64,000 bases of DNA from Thiomicrorhabdus heinhorstiae (GCF_013391765.2 NZ_JACBGI020000008.1:1-64000), one strand, 5' to 3'. Shown: positions 25,051 through 34,275, numbered from the stretch's first letter. The notes: generated by a model not told the origin, from the sequence alone. Numbers and translations: made by a program.

Positions 25051-25404
25051 TGGTGGAGCTGGGGGGAGTCGAACCCCCGTCCGCAAAGCCGCCATCTAAA
25101 AATCTACATGTTTATTTGGTCTATTAATTTAACTTGGATGCTGCCCGACCAGCAGGGATCACACCAAGCGAGTTTGTCAGTTTAATGCAGACTACCCAAA
25201 CACGCAGCCAACACGATCCTTTGTAAGTCGATACAGGCTAGGGGCCAAAGGCAACGGGCCCAGCCTGCACTAGCGGGATTAAGCCGCTAGAGCGTAGTTA
25301 TCGTCGTTTGCAACTATAACAAAATGAACTAAGATTTACGTGCATCGTCCAGGCACGACATGCATTTTAAACTTTGAACTCCCCGTCGAAACCAGTACAG
25401 CCCC
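25051..25404 (-). ncRNA. ssrA: tmRNA (one-piece)
   Basis: About 354 nt on the minus strand. The 5' end reads GGGGCTGTACTGGTTTCGAC and the 3' end carries the tRNA-like T arm GGGGGTTCGACTCCCCC followed by AGCTCCACCA with encoded CCA. The tag reading frame is at 25311-25279: GCA AAC GAC GAT AAC TAC GCT CTA GCG GCT TAA, giving ANDDNYALAA after the alanine carried by the RNA itself; the hydrophobic LAA end is recognised by ClpXP. It rescues stalled ribosomes with SmpB (27114-27593). A TATAAT on the minus strand at 25444-25449 is a possible -10 for a 5'-extended precursor. Confidence 0.97.
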
Positions 25405-25443
25405 AAGTCTTCGCTAACTTACTCTGTAAATAAGCAGCCATAT

Positions 25444-25449
25444 ATTATA
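25444..25449 (-). promoter_or_regulatory. Possible -10 element for ssrA
   Basis: TATAAT on the minus strand about 40 bases upstream of the mature 5' end, consistent with a precursor trimmed by RNase P. No good -35 is visible. Confidence 0.35.
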
Positions 25450-25641
25450 AACCAAAAATGAAAAATAAGCCGATATTTCCTAATGCTTCGGCCAGAAAAG
25501 CCGATCTCTTCTTTATGGCTGCAAAAGTTTGTTCCTAATGAACAAAAACTTTTTGGTTGTGAAATTTTAGTGTCATTGCTATAAAGATAAATTAGGATTA
25601 ATCCTTAATAGCTGAATTTAGTCGAGTTAAAGAAATAGCCT

Positions 25642-27033
25642 ATGGAAAATTGGACGGGTGGTGAAACCGGGCTGCAAGAGCGGGTTTCCAATTTAGTATT
25701 GAATTTCATAATTGTTTTTAGCGTGCCGATATTTACTTTATTGGCGCTCTATAACTTTATGCATTCTCAGCTGGGCTTTATGGCATTCTTCATTGCCATC
25801 GCTGCCGGATTGACAGCGGTTTATCTGCAGTTGAGAAAGGGGCGTCCGGTTGAGCAGATGGTACAGGTTTCTCTGGCGCTGCTGTTCGCCGTTTATTTCT
25901 TGACTGTTGCCCAGTCGGATATGCATACAGGTGCGCTCTATTGGGCTTTTGCCTTGCCTTTAATCGTGGTTATCTTAACACCGGTTTTCTGGACGTTAAT
26001 TTGGTTGGCTGTTCTTCTTATAGGGATTATTGCTCCGTATGCAATGGCTAAATTCGGTTTATTCGAGGCGCGCTTCGACTCTGAAGTGATCGCGTTCTTT
26101 ATTATCGCCAACGCGGCAATCGCTTTGTTGACCTACTACATTAAAGAGTTATTTATCGAATCGCAGATCTCCTTGACCCGCAGCAAGCAGGCTTTGGAAA
26201 TGAATAAACGCATGATCGATCAGAAGATTCCGATTGTGCGCCTTGGTTTCGATTGCAGCATTCAAAAGCCGAACCAGGCGTTCTGTGAGTTAACCGGTTA
26301 TTCAGAAAAAGAGTTGACCGGGAAGAGTTTTACCTTCTTAAAGCTGGCCGAGCTTGGCGATCTTTCGCAAAATCATGATTTCATTCTCGACCTGTGCGAC
26401 GGTAACTGGCATGGCGAATTATATGGTCACAAAAGGAATGGTAAAGAGTATTGGGTTAAAGCAAGTTTGAAAGAGTCGTATGATTCTCAATTCAAGAAAG
26501 ACGGCATGTTAATGCTGTGCGAAGATGTCACCGATCACCAATTACTTGAACGCCAGGCGAACTACGACCAGCTAACCGGTGTTTATAATCGTCGTATGTT
26601 TGACGAATTAACCCGTCGTGCGATTATGGATTTTCAACGTTACCGCGAGCCGATCTGTCTATTAATCACCGATATTGATCACTTCAAACGTGTGAATGAC
26701 GAGTTCGGCCATCATTTCGGTGATGAAATTTTGAAAGGGATGGCCGAGGTCCTGTCCGCCAATCTTCGTAAAACCGATACGGTTGCCAGATGGGGTGGGG
26801 AGGAATTCGCTGTATTGTTGCCGAAGGCCGATGTTCATCAAGCGCACGATATTGCCGATAAACTACGTCGGATGATCGAGAAAGAGAAGTTTTATGAAGG
26901 CTTCCATATCACGGCCAGTTTTGGCGTGACGGAGTTGAGAATCGATGAGAGTGCCGACGATTGGTTTCGACGTGCCGACAGTGCTCTCTATGACGCCAAA
27001 GAGAGTGGACGAAACCGCGTCTGTTTTGCCTAG
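25642..27033 (+). CDS. Membrane-anchored PAS-GGDEF diguanylate cyclase
   Basis: A 463-residue protein. Residues about 15-170 hold five or six hydrophobic helices (sensor-type membrane domain, unnamed). A PAS domain (about 185-300, FCELTGYSEKELTGKSF) follows, then a GGDEF domain with DQLTGVYNRRMFDE, ITDIDHFKRVNDEFGHHFGD and the active-site loop RWGGEEFAVLLP near residue 384. The GGEEF signature predicts an active cyclase making c-di-GMP from GTP. No RxxD inhibitory site is obvious before GGEEF. No strong Shine-Dalgarno is visible. The product could feed the PilZ protein at 53244 and the LapG-type switch. Confidence 0.9.
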   Translation: MENWTGGETGLQERVSNLVLNFIIVFSVPIFTLLALYNFMHSQLGFMAFFIAIAAGLTAVYLQLRKGRPVEQMVQVSLALLFAVYFLTVAQSDMHTGALYWAFALPLIVVILTPVFWTLIWLAVLLIGIIAPYAMAKFGLFEARFDSEVIAFFIIANAAIALLTYYIKELFIESQISLTRSKQALEMNKRMIDQKIPIVRLGFDCSIQKPNQAFCELTGYSEKELTGKSFTFLKLAELGDLSQNHDFILDLCDGNWHGELYGHKRNGKEYWVKASLKESYDSQFKKDGMLMLCEDVTDHQLLERQANYDQLTGVYNRRMFDELTRRAIMDFQRYREPICLLITDIDHFKRVNDEFGHHFGDEILKGMAEVLSANLRKTDTVARWGGEEFAVLLPKADVHQAHDIADKLRRMIEKEKFYEGFHITASFGVTELRIDESADDWFRRADSALYDAKESGRNRVCFA

Positions 27034-27052
27034 CCTCTGTTAAAGCATACAT

Positions 27053-27083
27053 AAAAAAGCCAAGCATTTAGCTTGGCTTTTTT
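27053..27083. terminator. Bidirectional terminator between the GGDEF gene and smpB
   Basis: AAAAAA-GCCAAGC-ATTTA-GCTTGGC-TTTTTT: a perfect 7-bp stem flanked by A and T runs, serving the two convergent genes. Confidence 0.9.
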
Positions 27084-27113
27084 GTGGGCAAACTGCCGAA
27101 AGCAGTCTTGTTA

Positions 27114-27593
27114 TCAGCGAGTCATTTTCATGATACGCTGCTTTTCGCGGTTCCAGTCGCGTTCTTTTTCGGTCGCACGTTTGTCATGAAGTTTTTTACC
27201 TTTTGCCAGACCGATCGAAATTTTGACCCTGCCTTTGGACCAGTGCAGGTTCAAGGGGATCAAGGTATAGCCTTTCAGATCGATCATGCCGATCAGACGG
27301 TCGATCTCACGGCGGTGCATCAGTAGTTTACGCAGTCTTAAAGGATCGTTGCTTGTATGGGAGGACGCCGAAATCAGAGGTGTTATCAAGGCTCCGAATA
27401 GCCAGGCTTCATTGTTTTTCAACAGGATGTAGCTTTCGTTGAGCTGAATCTTTCCCTGGCGCAAGCTTTTTACTTCCCAGCCTTCAAGGGCGAGCCCGGC
27501 TTCGTATTCTTGCTCGATAAAGTAGTCAAAACGCGCTCTTTTATTGACGGCGATACTGTTCGAGTTTTCTTTCTTATTTGTTTTTTTTGCCAT
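27114..27593 (-). CDS. smpB: SsrA-binding protein SmpB
   Basis: A 159-residue Smp[32 protein letters not shown] opens the OB-fold, [13 protein letters not shown] and the basic GKKLHDKR tail complete it. It binds the tRNA-like part of tmRNA and delivers it to stalled ribosomes; the basic C-terminal tail probes the empty mRNA channel. Encoded about 1.7 kb from ssrA on the same strand, with the diguanylate cyclase gene between them on the other strand. Confidence 0.96.
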   Translation of the reverse strand: MAKKTNKKENSNSIAVNKRARFDYFIEQEYEAGLALEGWEVKSLRQGKIQLNESYILLKNNEAWLFGALITPLISASSHTSNDPLRLRKLLMHRREIDRLIGMIDLKGYTLIPLNLHWSKGRVKISIGLAKGKKLHDKRATEKERDWNREKQRIMKMTR

Positions 27594-27671
27594 GCTTTTG
27601 AAATTCGAGAATCATTTTTTGGAATGGCGCCTATTATAGCGACATCCTCGGCTTAGTCGATAATTAGTGCA

Positions 27672-28421
27672 TTATTCGTCGCGCAACTCTCGGTCGATTA
27701 CGCAGAATTCAAGCACATTTTCCGGCGCAAAACTCTTTAGGCGCTCGCTATCGAAGCTGAATTTATGTACACGGCTGTTTGGAGAGAAGAGTTCAAACTC
27801 CAGAGGTTTGCCGGTTTTAAGAGCCTGTTTGAGCTGTTTGAAGAAACGGCGGCTGTTATCGTCGCTGTTTTTGCTGGTAAAAGACGGCATGTCCTTGAAA
27901 TAAAACTCAAAATGAAAACTCATCGACAGCAGGTCCGGTGTGTTCGGTACATCGGCTTTGAACAGCGGAGTCAGATTGCGTGTCTGGCCGCCGACGGCGA
28001 TATCATAATTCTCACTGTCTCCGTCGACAGAGACTTTTAAGCGCTGTTCGTCGTGATAGATAAATCCGCCTTTGGCGAACTTTTTGGAACGATTGGTCAG
28101 GGAACCGTCGGAATTTTCCAGATATTTTTGCTCTTCGAGAAATTGCACGCTGAAATTGGTTGAATAGTTCAGACAGCGGAAAAAATAGCTCTGCTGTTCG
28201 GCAAAGTTTTTCGGAGCGAAGATTATCTGCGCGCGGGTGACTTCATCACTGAAATCGTCGGCTTCGTATTGCAGCATCCAGGTATCGACGGGTTTGTCTT
28301 GGAAGCTGCGTTCGTTTTCACTGTAATCGGAGGCGCTTACCGGGCCGGTTATGCATAAACCTAAAGCGAAAAGGCTGGTTTTCAAGTTGCGGCGCTTTGC
28401 TGACAAAATATTGGTAAACAT
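27672..28421 (-). CDS. Hypothetical secreted protein
   Basis: A 249-residue protein with a signal peptide ending near GPVSAS. GGAG precedes the start by nine bases. The mature part has a WMLQYEADDFSDEVTRAQIIF start, an FRCLNYSTNFSVQF strand with a Cys, and a C-terminal Cys (LEFCVID), so a disulfide is possible. The order of elements (Trp start, DD-acidic turn, mid Cys, C-terminal Cys) is like that of the gene at 11561-12052, suggesting a shared fold, not clear homology. Not otherwise recognised. It converges toward smpB's upstream region. Confidence 0.6.
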   Translation of the reverse strand: MFTNILSAKRRNLKTSLFALGLCITGPVSASDYSENERSFQDKPVDTWMLQYEADDFSDEVTRAQIIFAPKNFAEQQSYFFRCLNYSTNFSVQFLEEQKYLENSDGSLTNRSKKFAKGGFIYHDEQRLKVSVDGDSENYDIAVGGQTRNLTPLFKADVPNTPDLLSMSFHFEFYFKDMPSFTSKNSDDNSRRFFKQLKQALKTGKPLEFELFSPNSRVHKFSFDSERLKSFAPENVLEFCVIDRELRDE

Positions 28422-28520
28422 AATATATTCTCCGATTTACGTAGCAAGGACAGGGGTTCAATTGTAACAATATCTTGAAGACTTTGCGTTTGAATGCTGA
28501 GCGTGAAAGTTTTGCGTCTC

Positions 28521-28529
28521 TGTTATAAT
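28521..28529 (+). promoter_or_regulatory. Extended -10 promoter of ratA-rnfH
   Basis: TGTTATAAT is an extended -10 (TGnTATAAT) about 70 bases before the ratA start; no good -35 at 16-18 bases, which extended -10 promoters can lack. Confidence 0.5.
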
Positions 28530-28600
28530 GTGCAGCCTTTAAAGATGAATGCTTGCGAGCGCTGAATTTTCCTGCCGGCTCCGACTAAAAGAAGGTTTTC

Positions 28601-29032
28601 ATGAAAAAAATAGCCCGAACGGCCCTGTTGCCTTATTCCGCCAAGCAGATGTACGATCTGGTGAATGATGTTGCACGTTATCCGGAGTTTTTGCCATGGT
28701 GCGGGGGCTCGGAAGTCCTGTCCGCAACCGACAGCTATATGGAAGCCAGTGTGACAATTGCCAAAGCCGGTATTAAGCAGACTTTTCAAACGCGGAACCA
28801 TCTGGTTCCCGGGCAACGCATAGAAATGCAGCTGATAGAAGGTCCTTTCAAATATTTGAGGGGAGAGTGGCAGTTTAAAGTGCTGGATACGGATGCGTGT
28901 AAAATCCTGTTCGAAATCGAATTTGAAATGAGCAGCGGTTTGTTAAGTGCCGCAATCGGTCCTATTTTTGAACAGATTGCTTCGACACTAGTCGACTCTT
29001 TCTGCGAGAGAGCCAAGCAGATTTACGTTTAA
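28601..29032 (+). CDS. ratA: RatA/Coq10-family START-domain protein
   Basis: A 143-residue single START/Bet v 1 domain protein: ALLPYSAKQMYDLVNDVARYPEFLPWC is the family start. Eukaryotic homologue Coq10 binds ubiquinone and supports its use in respiration; E. coli RatA was described as a ribosome-association toxin. A lipid/quinone-binding role is at least as likely. It is followed by rnfH 17 bases later, the usual gammaproteobacterial pair, divergent from the secreted-protein gene. Confidence 0.92.
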   Translation: MKKIARTALLPYSAKQMYDLVNDVARYPEFLPWCGGSEVLSATDSYMEASVTIAKAGIKQTFQTRNHLVPGQRIEMQLIEGPFKYLRGEWQFKVLDTDACKILFEIEFEMSSGLLSAAIGPIFEQIASTLVDSFCERAKQIYV

Positions 29033-29049
29033 GGAAAAACGGAACGGAT

Positions 29050-29328
29050 ATGTTGATTGAAATTGCTTATGCGCTTGAGGAAGAACAGTTCCTTTGGCAG
29101 CAAGAGGTTGAAGAGGGGTGTACGATCGAGCAGGCGTTGGCGGTGTCCGAATTTAAAAAGCGTTTTCCGCAAGTGAACGACGACAAAGTTGGAATTTTCG
29201 GCAAGCTGGCATCGAAAGATACCGTTCTCCGAGAAGGTGATCGTATTGAGATATATCGACCTTTGAAGGCTGATCCTCGAGATCGTCGCCGTCAGAAGGT
29301 CGAAGAAGAGCGCCAGGGCTCTAAGTAA
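29050..29328 (+). CDS. rnfH: RnfH-family (RatB) ubiquitin-fold protein
   Basis: A 92-residue protein with the RnfH beta-grasp pattern: IEIAYALEEEQFLWQQEVEEG at the start, VGIFGKLASKDTVLREGDRIEIYRPL, then a basic tail (DPRDRRRQK). The function is unsettled; it accompanies ratA in most gammaproteobacteria and despite its name has no rnf genes here. Its end faces bamE, which lies 32 bases on in the opposite direction. Confidence 0.92.
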   Translation: MLIEIAYALEEEQFLWQQEVEEGCTIEQALAVSEFKKRFPQVNDDKVGIFGKLASKDTVLREGDRIEIYRPLKADPRDRRRQKVEEERQGSK

Positions 29329-29360
29329 AACAGCGTGAGAATCGGCTGAGGGACTGGATT

Positions 29361-29774
29361 TTAGTTGCCCCAGAAGCCGCGGTCTTTGATGATCTGTTTC
29401 TTGGCGGCACTGCGTTTCCAGCTTTTCAACATCTGATCTTCATCAAACTCCAGATCCAGATGTTCGCTGATTCCCGCATAAATATCCCCTTCGGTACTGA
29501 AGAAAATATACTCCCAATGATCCGGTTGAAAAGCGTCCTGACCCATTGGCGGCCCAAGCAGTTGGCGTACTTGATCTTTAGTCAGTCCTTCCTGAAGGTA
29601 CTGTAATGACTCGGTAGTCATAACGTTGCCTTGGGTAATCGGCGGTTTGTACGGTGACAGCCAAGAACAGCCGCTACTCAATAGCAATGCGCAGATTAAA
29701 CCCAATGAGCTCAATGTTTTAACTGGAAGGTTGAATGTCTGATTGGAATTTAATGGAGAATCGAATCTTTTCAT
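29361..29774 (-). CDS. bamE: Outer membrane assembly lipoprotein BamE
   Basis: A 137-residue lipoprotein of the BAM complex. The signal peptide ends in the lipobox LLSSGC. The SmpA/OmlA fold follows with QGNVMTTESLQYLQEGLTKDQVRQLLGPP, the usual BamE core, and HWEYIFFS. It binds BamD and phosphatidylglycerol at the inner face of the outer membrane and helps fold beta-barrel proteins. It is divergent from fur, a common arrangement. Confidence 0.94.
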   Translation of the reverse strand: MKRFDSPLNSNQTFNLPVKTLSSLGLICALLLSSGCSWLSPYKPPITQGNVMTTESLQYLQEGLTKDQVRQLLGPPMGQDAFQPDHWEYIFFSTEGDIYAGISEHLDLEFDEDQMLKSWKRSAAKKQIIKDRGFWGN

Positions 29775-29931
29775 TTCGTTTTAGCTATTGATGAGTTTTA
29801 GGGTATTATACACACTAATTGCGATTACAAAATCTTAGAAAGGCGATTATTATTCCTAAATCGGCTTGGAAAAAGAGAACTCTACTTGGTGGATCGCAGA
29901 CAAATAAGATAGAGGACAATTTGAGGTAGCT

Positions 29932-30342
29932 ATGAGCGGAGCGGAGCTAAAAAAAGTTGGATTGAAAGTCACTTTGCCAAGATTGAAAATTCTGGAAATT
30001 TTGGAAAGTGCCGGCGAAGATCACCATCTTTCTGCTGAAGACGTATATAAGATTTTATTGGAACAAGGTGAAGAAGTCGGATTGGCTACCGTCTACCGAG
30101 TTTTGACTCAGTTTGAGCAAGCGGGGATTGTTCGTCGCTTGAACTTTGAGAATAATATTTCGATTTTTGAATTGGACACCGGCGATAACCACGATCATAT
30201 CGTTTGTATCAAAAGCGGGCGTGTTAAAGAGTTTGTCGATCCGGTTATCGAAGAGAGAATTCAACAGATTGCTAAAGAAAACGGCTATGAATTATCCGGT
30301 CACAGTTTGGTAATCTATGGTGCCTTAACCGAAGAGTGCTGA
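29932..30342 (+). CDS. fur: Ferric uptake regulator Fur
   Basis: A 136-residue Fur protein. Winged-helix DNA-binding domain: LKVTLPRLKILEILE, HLSAEDVYKIL and VGLATVYRVLTQFE. Dimer/metal domain: the HDHIVC segment and C-terminal HSLVIY. The usual CxxC is reduced to one Cys (HIVCIKSG), as in Pseudomonas Fur, so the structural zinc site differs from E. coli. A final Cys ends the protein. With Fe2+ it represses iron-acquisition genes. I could not see a clear Fur box in its own upstream region. Confidence 0.94.
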   Translation: MSGAELKKVGLKVTLPRLKILEILESAGEDHHLSAEDVYKILLEQGEEVGLATVYRVLTQFEQAGIVRRLNFENNISIFELDTGDNHDHIVCIKSGRVKEFVDPVIEERIQQIAKENGYELSGHSLVIYGALTEEC

Positions 30343-30386
30343 GCACGGCTTTAAACTGATTGGTCAGTTTAAAGAAAATGGTTAGT

Positions 30387-30425
30387 AAAAACGGCCCGTC
30401 GGATTTTTCGGCGGGCCGTTTTTGT
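30387..30425. terminator. Bidirectional terminator between fur and recN
   Basis: AAAA-ACGGCCCG ... CGGGCCGT-TTTTG: an 8-bp G+C-rich stem with A and T flanks between convergent genes. Confidence 0.9.
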
Positions 30426-30454
30426 TTTAGGGGTGGGGTGGTGTCTTATTAGGC

Positions 30455-32128
30455 TTAGGCTTTTTTAGCTTGTGCGACCTTTAACATCTCTTCGGCAAGT
30501 GCCAGGGTTTGTTCGGTAATTTCCATGCCGCCGGCCATGCGCGCCAGTTCTTGAATACGCTGTTGAGAATCCAGTTCTCTAACTTGTGTAAAGGTTTTTC
30601 CGTCGCGACTCTGTTTTTCGATGAACAGGTGCTGATCACCGTGTGCGGCAACTTGTGCCAAGTGGGTGATGGAAAGAATCTGCTTGTCATTGCGACCCAA
30701 GGTTTGTAATTTTTCCCCGACAATCTCGGCAATGCCTCCACCGATTCCGACGTCCACCTCATCAAAGATCAGGGTCGGCAGTTGAGTGACTTCCGCTGTG
30801 GCGACCTGTATCGACAGACTGATACGGGAAAGCTCACCGCCGGAGGCGACTTTTGCAAGCGGTTGCGGCGGTTGTCCCTGGTTGGCGCTAACGAAAAATT
30901 CCACCTTGTCGATCCCTTTGGCGGAGACTTTTTCCGCTTCGCTGATGCGCACTTCAAAACGGCCGTTTTGCATGCCGAGCTGATGCATGCCGTCGGTAAT
31001 CGCTTTGGAGAGGGCAAGAGCCGCTTTATGTCTCGTCTTGCTCAGTGATTGAGCCGATTTCAGGAAGTTTTGCTCTGCTTGTTCGGCCTCTTGCTGCAGT
31101 TGGTTCAGATATTGATCGCCTTGCTCTATTTGCGCCAGATCGCCTTCAATCTGTTTCTGCTTACCAAGCAGATTCTCCGGCTCCAAATGGTATTTTTTCG
31201 CCATGGCGTACAATTCTCCAAGGCGGTCTTCCACTTCCTCAAGCTGTGCCGGGTCCAATTCGATGTTCTCCGCATAAGATAACAGTTCGCCGGCAGCATC
31301 CTGTGCATCGATTAAAGCGCTCTGCAAGGGCTGCAAAACCGACTGCAGCGCTGGAGCGAAGGCAATAATGGATTCCAGATTGTGGATGGCCAGATTTAAC
31401 TGATGCGATGCACCGTCCTCACCTTCGATGGCTTGATAAGCGTTATGGCAAGCGAGTTTGATTTCGTTGGCATGCGAGAGCTCTTTTTGTTGTTCGGACA
31501 GGGTTTGGTATTCATCCGTTTGCGGTGCCAGCTGTTCGAATTCCTGCTGCTGAAAGCTTAGCAGCTCCAGTCGGGCTTGCAGTTCCTGTTGTTTTTGACG
31601 TTCGCCTTGCAGCGCTTTTTGCTTGTGCTGCCACTGCTTGTAATGGGTTTGTGCGCTTTCCAGTTGTTGCGGCTGATTGCTGTAGGCGTCCAGCAGTTCC
31701 AGTTGTTTGCTACTTGAGGTGAGCGACTGGTGTTCGTGCTGGCCGTGGATGTCGATCAGCATCGGCGCCAATGTTTTCAAAAGGGTCAGCGGCACCGCTA
31801 CACCATTGATATAGGCTTTGGAGCGGCCTTCCTGGTTGACGGTACGGCGTAATAGACAGTGCAGTTCGCTATCGAGTTCCTGTTCTGCAAGCCAATTCTG
31901 TACTTCAGGTAGATCGCCGATGTCGAATAGTGCCGTCACGTCGGCACGATTGCAGTCGTGGCGAACTAAAGAGCTGTCGGCACGATCCCCAAGAGCTAGT
32001 CCAAGGGCGTCTAGAAGAATGGATTTCCCGGCACCGGTTTCCCCGGTGAGACTACTGAAGCCTTTTGCAAAGTTTAGGCGTAGTTGTTCGATTAGAGCCA
32101 AATTTTGGATAGATAATTCGACTAGCAT
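30455..32128 (-). CDS. recN: DNA repair protein RecN
   Basis: A 557-residue SMC-like ATPase. Walker A GETGAGKSILLDALGLALG lies near residue 30, followed by the recN hallmark SLVRHDCNRADV. A central coiled-coil region (about 160-370, rich in Gln and Glu) follows. The signature SGGELSRISLSIQ and Walker B LIFDEVDVGIGGG are in the C-terminal head. It holds DNA ends together during recombinational double-strand break repair. nadK lies 76 bases upstream on the same strand. I saw no clear LexA box directly upstream. Confidence 0.95.
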   Translation of the reverse strand: MLVELSIQNLALIEQLRLNFAKGFSSLTGETGAGKSILLDALGLALGDRADSSLVRHDCNRADVTALFDIGDLPEVQNWLAEQELDSELHCLLRRTVNQEGRSKAYINGVAVPLTLLKTLAPMLIDIHGQHEHQSLTSSSKQLELLDAYSNQPQQLESAQTHYKQWQHKQKALQGERQKQQELQARLELLSFQQQEFEQLAPQTDEYQTLSEQQKELSHANEIKLACHNAYQAIEGEDGASHQLNLAIHNLESIIAFAPALQSVLQPLQSALIDAQDAAGELLSYAENIELDPAQLEEVEDRLGELYAMAKKYHLEPENLLGKQKQIEGDLAQIEQGDQYLNQLQQEAEQAEQNFLKSAQSLSKTRHKAALALSKAITDGMHQLGMQNGRFEVRISEAEKVSAKGIDKVEFFVSANQGQPPQPLAKVASGGELSRISLSIQVATAEVTQLPTLIFDEVDVGIGGGIAEIVGEKLQTLGRNDKQILSITHLAQVAAHGDQHLFIEKQSRDGKTFTQVRELDSQQRIQELARMAGGMEITEQTLALAEEMLKVAQAKKA

Positions 32129-32204
32129 GACACTCTCTTAATTCATGTCCGCAGTTGAGCGGACTTGGCCGTTGGTATAAATAATTTCAGTTGTTTCGAC
32201 GAGG

Positions 32205-33080
32205 TTAGAACTTGTCGCCCCAACGCAGTTTGGCACGTAATAGTTCAAAATGATCGTGACCTTTCGGATGGATCATTTTAATGAATTTTGTGTGCCGAGT
32301 AACGGTTGTGTGATGCTCGGTATCAATATGATGCGTCAGCTGGCCGTCGCAGATAATGTGCGCCGAACCGTTGCAGTTTTTGTGCGGACGGATTTCTACC
32401 GTGCTGGAACCCGGAATCACATACGGGCGGGTGCTCATGGTATGTGGGTTGATCGAGACCAGGCTCAGTACATCCAGACGCGGGTCGAGAATTGGGCCGC
32501 CGGCCGACAGAGCGTAAGCGGTTGAGCCGGTCGGAGTGGCGATAATCATGCCGTCGGATCTTTGGCTGTTTAGCAGACGGCCGTCGACCATGGTTTCAAA
32601 CTCGATCATGCGCGGCGATTCGGTTTTGTGTATGACGACATCGTTGAAAGCCAACTGATCAAACTCGATCTGACCGTTTTTTTCGATGGTGACATGGATC
32701 AGATTGCGGTGTTCGCTTTCGTAAATACCGTTCATGACTTCGTCGATTGTGGTCAGCATTTCGGACGGGGAGATGTCGGTCAGGAATCCCAGGCGTCCCA
32801 AGTTAATGCCGAGTATCGGAATCTCTTCGTCGACGATCGAGCGGGCAACATCCAGAAAGGTACCATCGCCGCCAACAACGATTGCCACATCGATGTGTTC
32901 CGCCAGTTGGCCGCGATCCATAGTTTCGATGCCGTAGCGGTCACACGGAAAATCCCGGCACGAAGCGGAATCGAGCAGCACATATTTGTTTCTTGCTACC
33001 AGATGGCGCACTAATTTATCGATGTGCTCCCAGCTTTCGATTCCGTTGTATTTGCCAAAAATTCCGACACGTTTAAACAT
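32205..33080 (-). CDS. nadK: NAD kinase
   Basis: A 291-residue NAD kinase. It shows the GGDGT motif (IVVGGDGTFLDVAR near residue 70), NLGRLGFLTDI, the NE/D-type site FNDVVIHK and the Gly-rich DGMIIATPTGSTAYALSAGGPI near 175. It phosphorylates NAD to NADP in the cytosol. It is divergent from hrcA, with the CIRCE region between them, and runs into recN, the usual order in this group. Confidence 0.96.
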   Translation of the reverse strand: MFKRVGIFGKYNGIESWEHIDKLVRHLVARNKYVLLDSASCRDFPCDRYGIETMDRGQLAEHIDVAIVVGGDGTFLDVARSIVDEEIPILGINLGRLGFLTDISPSEMLTTIDEVMNGIYESEHRNLIHVTIEKNGQIEFDQLAFNDVVIHKTESPRMIEFETMVDGRLLNSQRSDGMIIATPTGSTAYALSAGGPILDPRLDVLSLVSINPHTMSTRPYVIPGSSTVEIRPHKNCNGSAHIICDGQLTHHIDTEHHTTVTRHTKFIKMIHPKGHDHFELLRAKLRWGDKF

Positions 33081-33116
33081 TTACTCTCTCCCTGAGCGGG
33101 TTCGCATTGAAAAGGC

Positions 33117-33144
33117 TTGAATAAGCGCCCAAGCAAATTATAAT
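33117..33144 (+). promoter_or_regulatory. sigma70 promoter of hrcA
   Basis: TTGAAT (33117-33122), 16-bp spacer, TATAAT (33139-33144), immediately followed by the CIRCE operator. Confidence 0.8.
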
Positions 33145-33171
33145 TTAGCACTCTAGGGCTTAGAGTGCTGA
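33145..33171. promoter_or_regulatory. CIRCE operator (HrcA binding site)
   Basis: TTAGCACTC-N9-GAGTGCTGA, matching the CIRCE consensus TTAGCACTC-N9-GAGTGCTAA except for one base. It starts at the base after the -10, so bound HrcA would block initiation. It gives autoregulated control of hrcA and, by read-through, grpE. Confidence 0.95.
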
Positions 33172-33249
33172 TCGAAGGTTTTTGAAACGCTCAAGCCGTC
33201 GATCAAATGTTTTCAATTAAACCCTGTTGAAGTTAAACGAACGATTGCC

Positions 33250-34275
33250 ATGTTAAATGACCGTTATCAGCTTTTATTTCGCAGTCTCATGGGATTATAC
33301 CTAAATGAGGGTAAGCCGGTAGGCTCAACTGCGCTTGCGAAATTGCCGGAAGTCGGCCTGAGCTCTGCGACCGTACGCAATGTGATGGCCGATCTGGAGA
33401 GGATGGGGCTGATTAAGGCGCCGCATACCTCCGCCGGACGGATACCGACTCAGAAGGGCTATCGCTTCTTTGTCGATTCGATTGCAACTTTTAATCTGCC
33501 GAATGACGATTATGCAACTTCGGTTCGTTCCGCTTTGGAAAACGATCTTAATCAGGATGCGCTTCTGCAGGGCGCTTCACGGGTGCTTTCTGGTGTGACC
33601 GGTATGGCCAGTCTGGTATTGATGCCGAAGAAAGAGAGCGAAGTCCTTAAATACATCGATTTTATTCCGCTTTCCGAGAGTCGCATTCTCGTGTTACTGG
33701 TTTTTAACGACCGCGATGCGCAAAACCGTATCGTCGAGTTGGATCGGCCGTTTAACGCCGATGAGTTGCAAAAGGTCGCGCGCTTTTTAAATGAATATTG
33801 TGGCGGTAAAACTTTGGATCAGGCCCGAGAATTTTTGGTGTCGAGAATGTCGCAGATTCGAGAAAGTGCCAATGAATTGATGATGTCGGTGATTTCGGCT
33901 ACCGACCGGGTTTTACAGAATCAGGTCCAACAAACCCTGCCGTTTCTGGTGATGGGTAAGACCAAGTTGCTGAATTATCAGGAGTTGGCGGATTCGGAGA
34001 AGTTAAAAGCGCTGTTTCAGGCATTCGATCAGCACAACAATATCTTGGGGCTGCTGGATAAAAGTATGCAGGCGAAAGGCGTGCAGGTGTTCATCGGTAA
34101 CGAGTGCGGCAGCGACATTTATCAGGATTGCAGTATCGTTACCCGCCCGTATGAGGTGGAAGGTGAAATCCTCGGGGTGCTTGGAGTTGTGGGTCCTTCA
34201 CGTATGGACTATCAAAAAGTGGTTCCGAAAGTGGACGTCACGGCAAAAATTTTAGAATCGCTCTTGAAAAAATAA
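33250..34275 (+). CDS. hrcA: Heat-inducible transcription repressor HrcA
   Basis: A 341-residue HrcA. The N-terminal winged helix (LNDRYQLLFRSLMGLYLNEGKPVGSTAL, LSSATVRNVMADLERMGLI, TSAGRIPTQKGYRFFVD) binds CIRCE; the C-terminal domain senses chaperone availability. It is the first gene of the hrcA-grpE-dnaK-dnaJ cluster and carries the only CIRCE copy I found in the window. Confidence 0.96.
   Translation: MLNDRYQLLFRSLMGLYLNEGKPVGSTALAKLPEVGLSSATVRNVMADLERMGLIKAPHTSAGRIPTQKGYRFFVDSIATFNLPNDDYATSVRSALENDLNQDALLQGASRVLSGVTGMASLVLMPKKESEVLKYIDFIPLSESRILVLLVFNDRDAQNRIVELDRPFNADELQKVARFLNEYCGGKTLDQAREFLVSRMSQIRESANELMMSVISATDRVLQNQVQQTLPFLVMGKTKLLNYQELADSEKLKALFQAFDQHNNILGLLDKSMQAKGVQVFIGNECGSDIYQDCSIVTRPYEVEGEILGVLGVVGPSRMDYQKVVPKVDVTAKILESLLKK

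Noticed and set aside
29775-29931. Fur box in the bamE-fur intergenic region
   Set aside because: AT-rich stretches exist but none matches the 19-bp consensus well enough to report.
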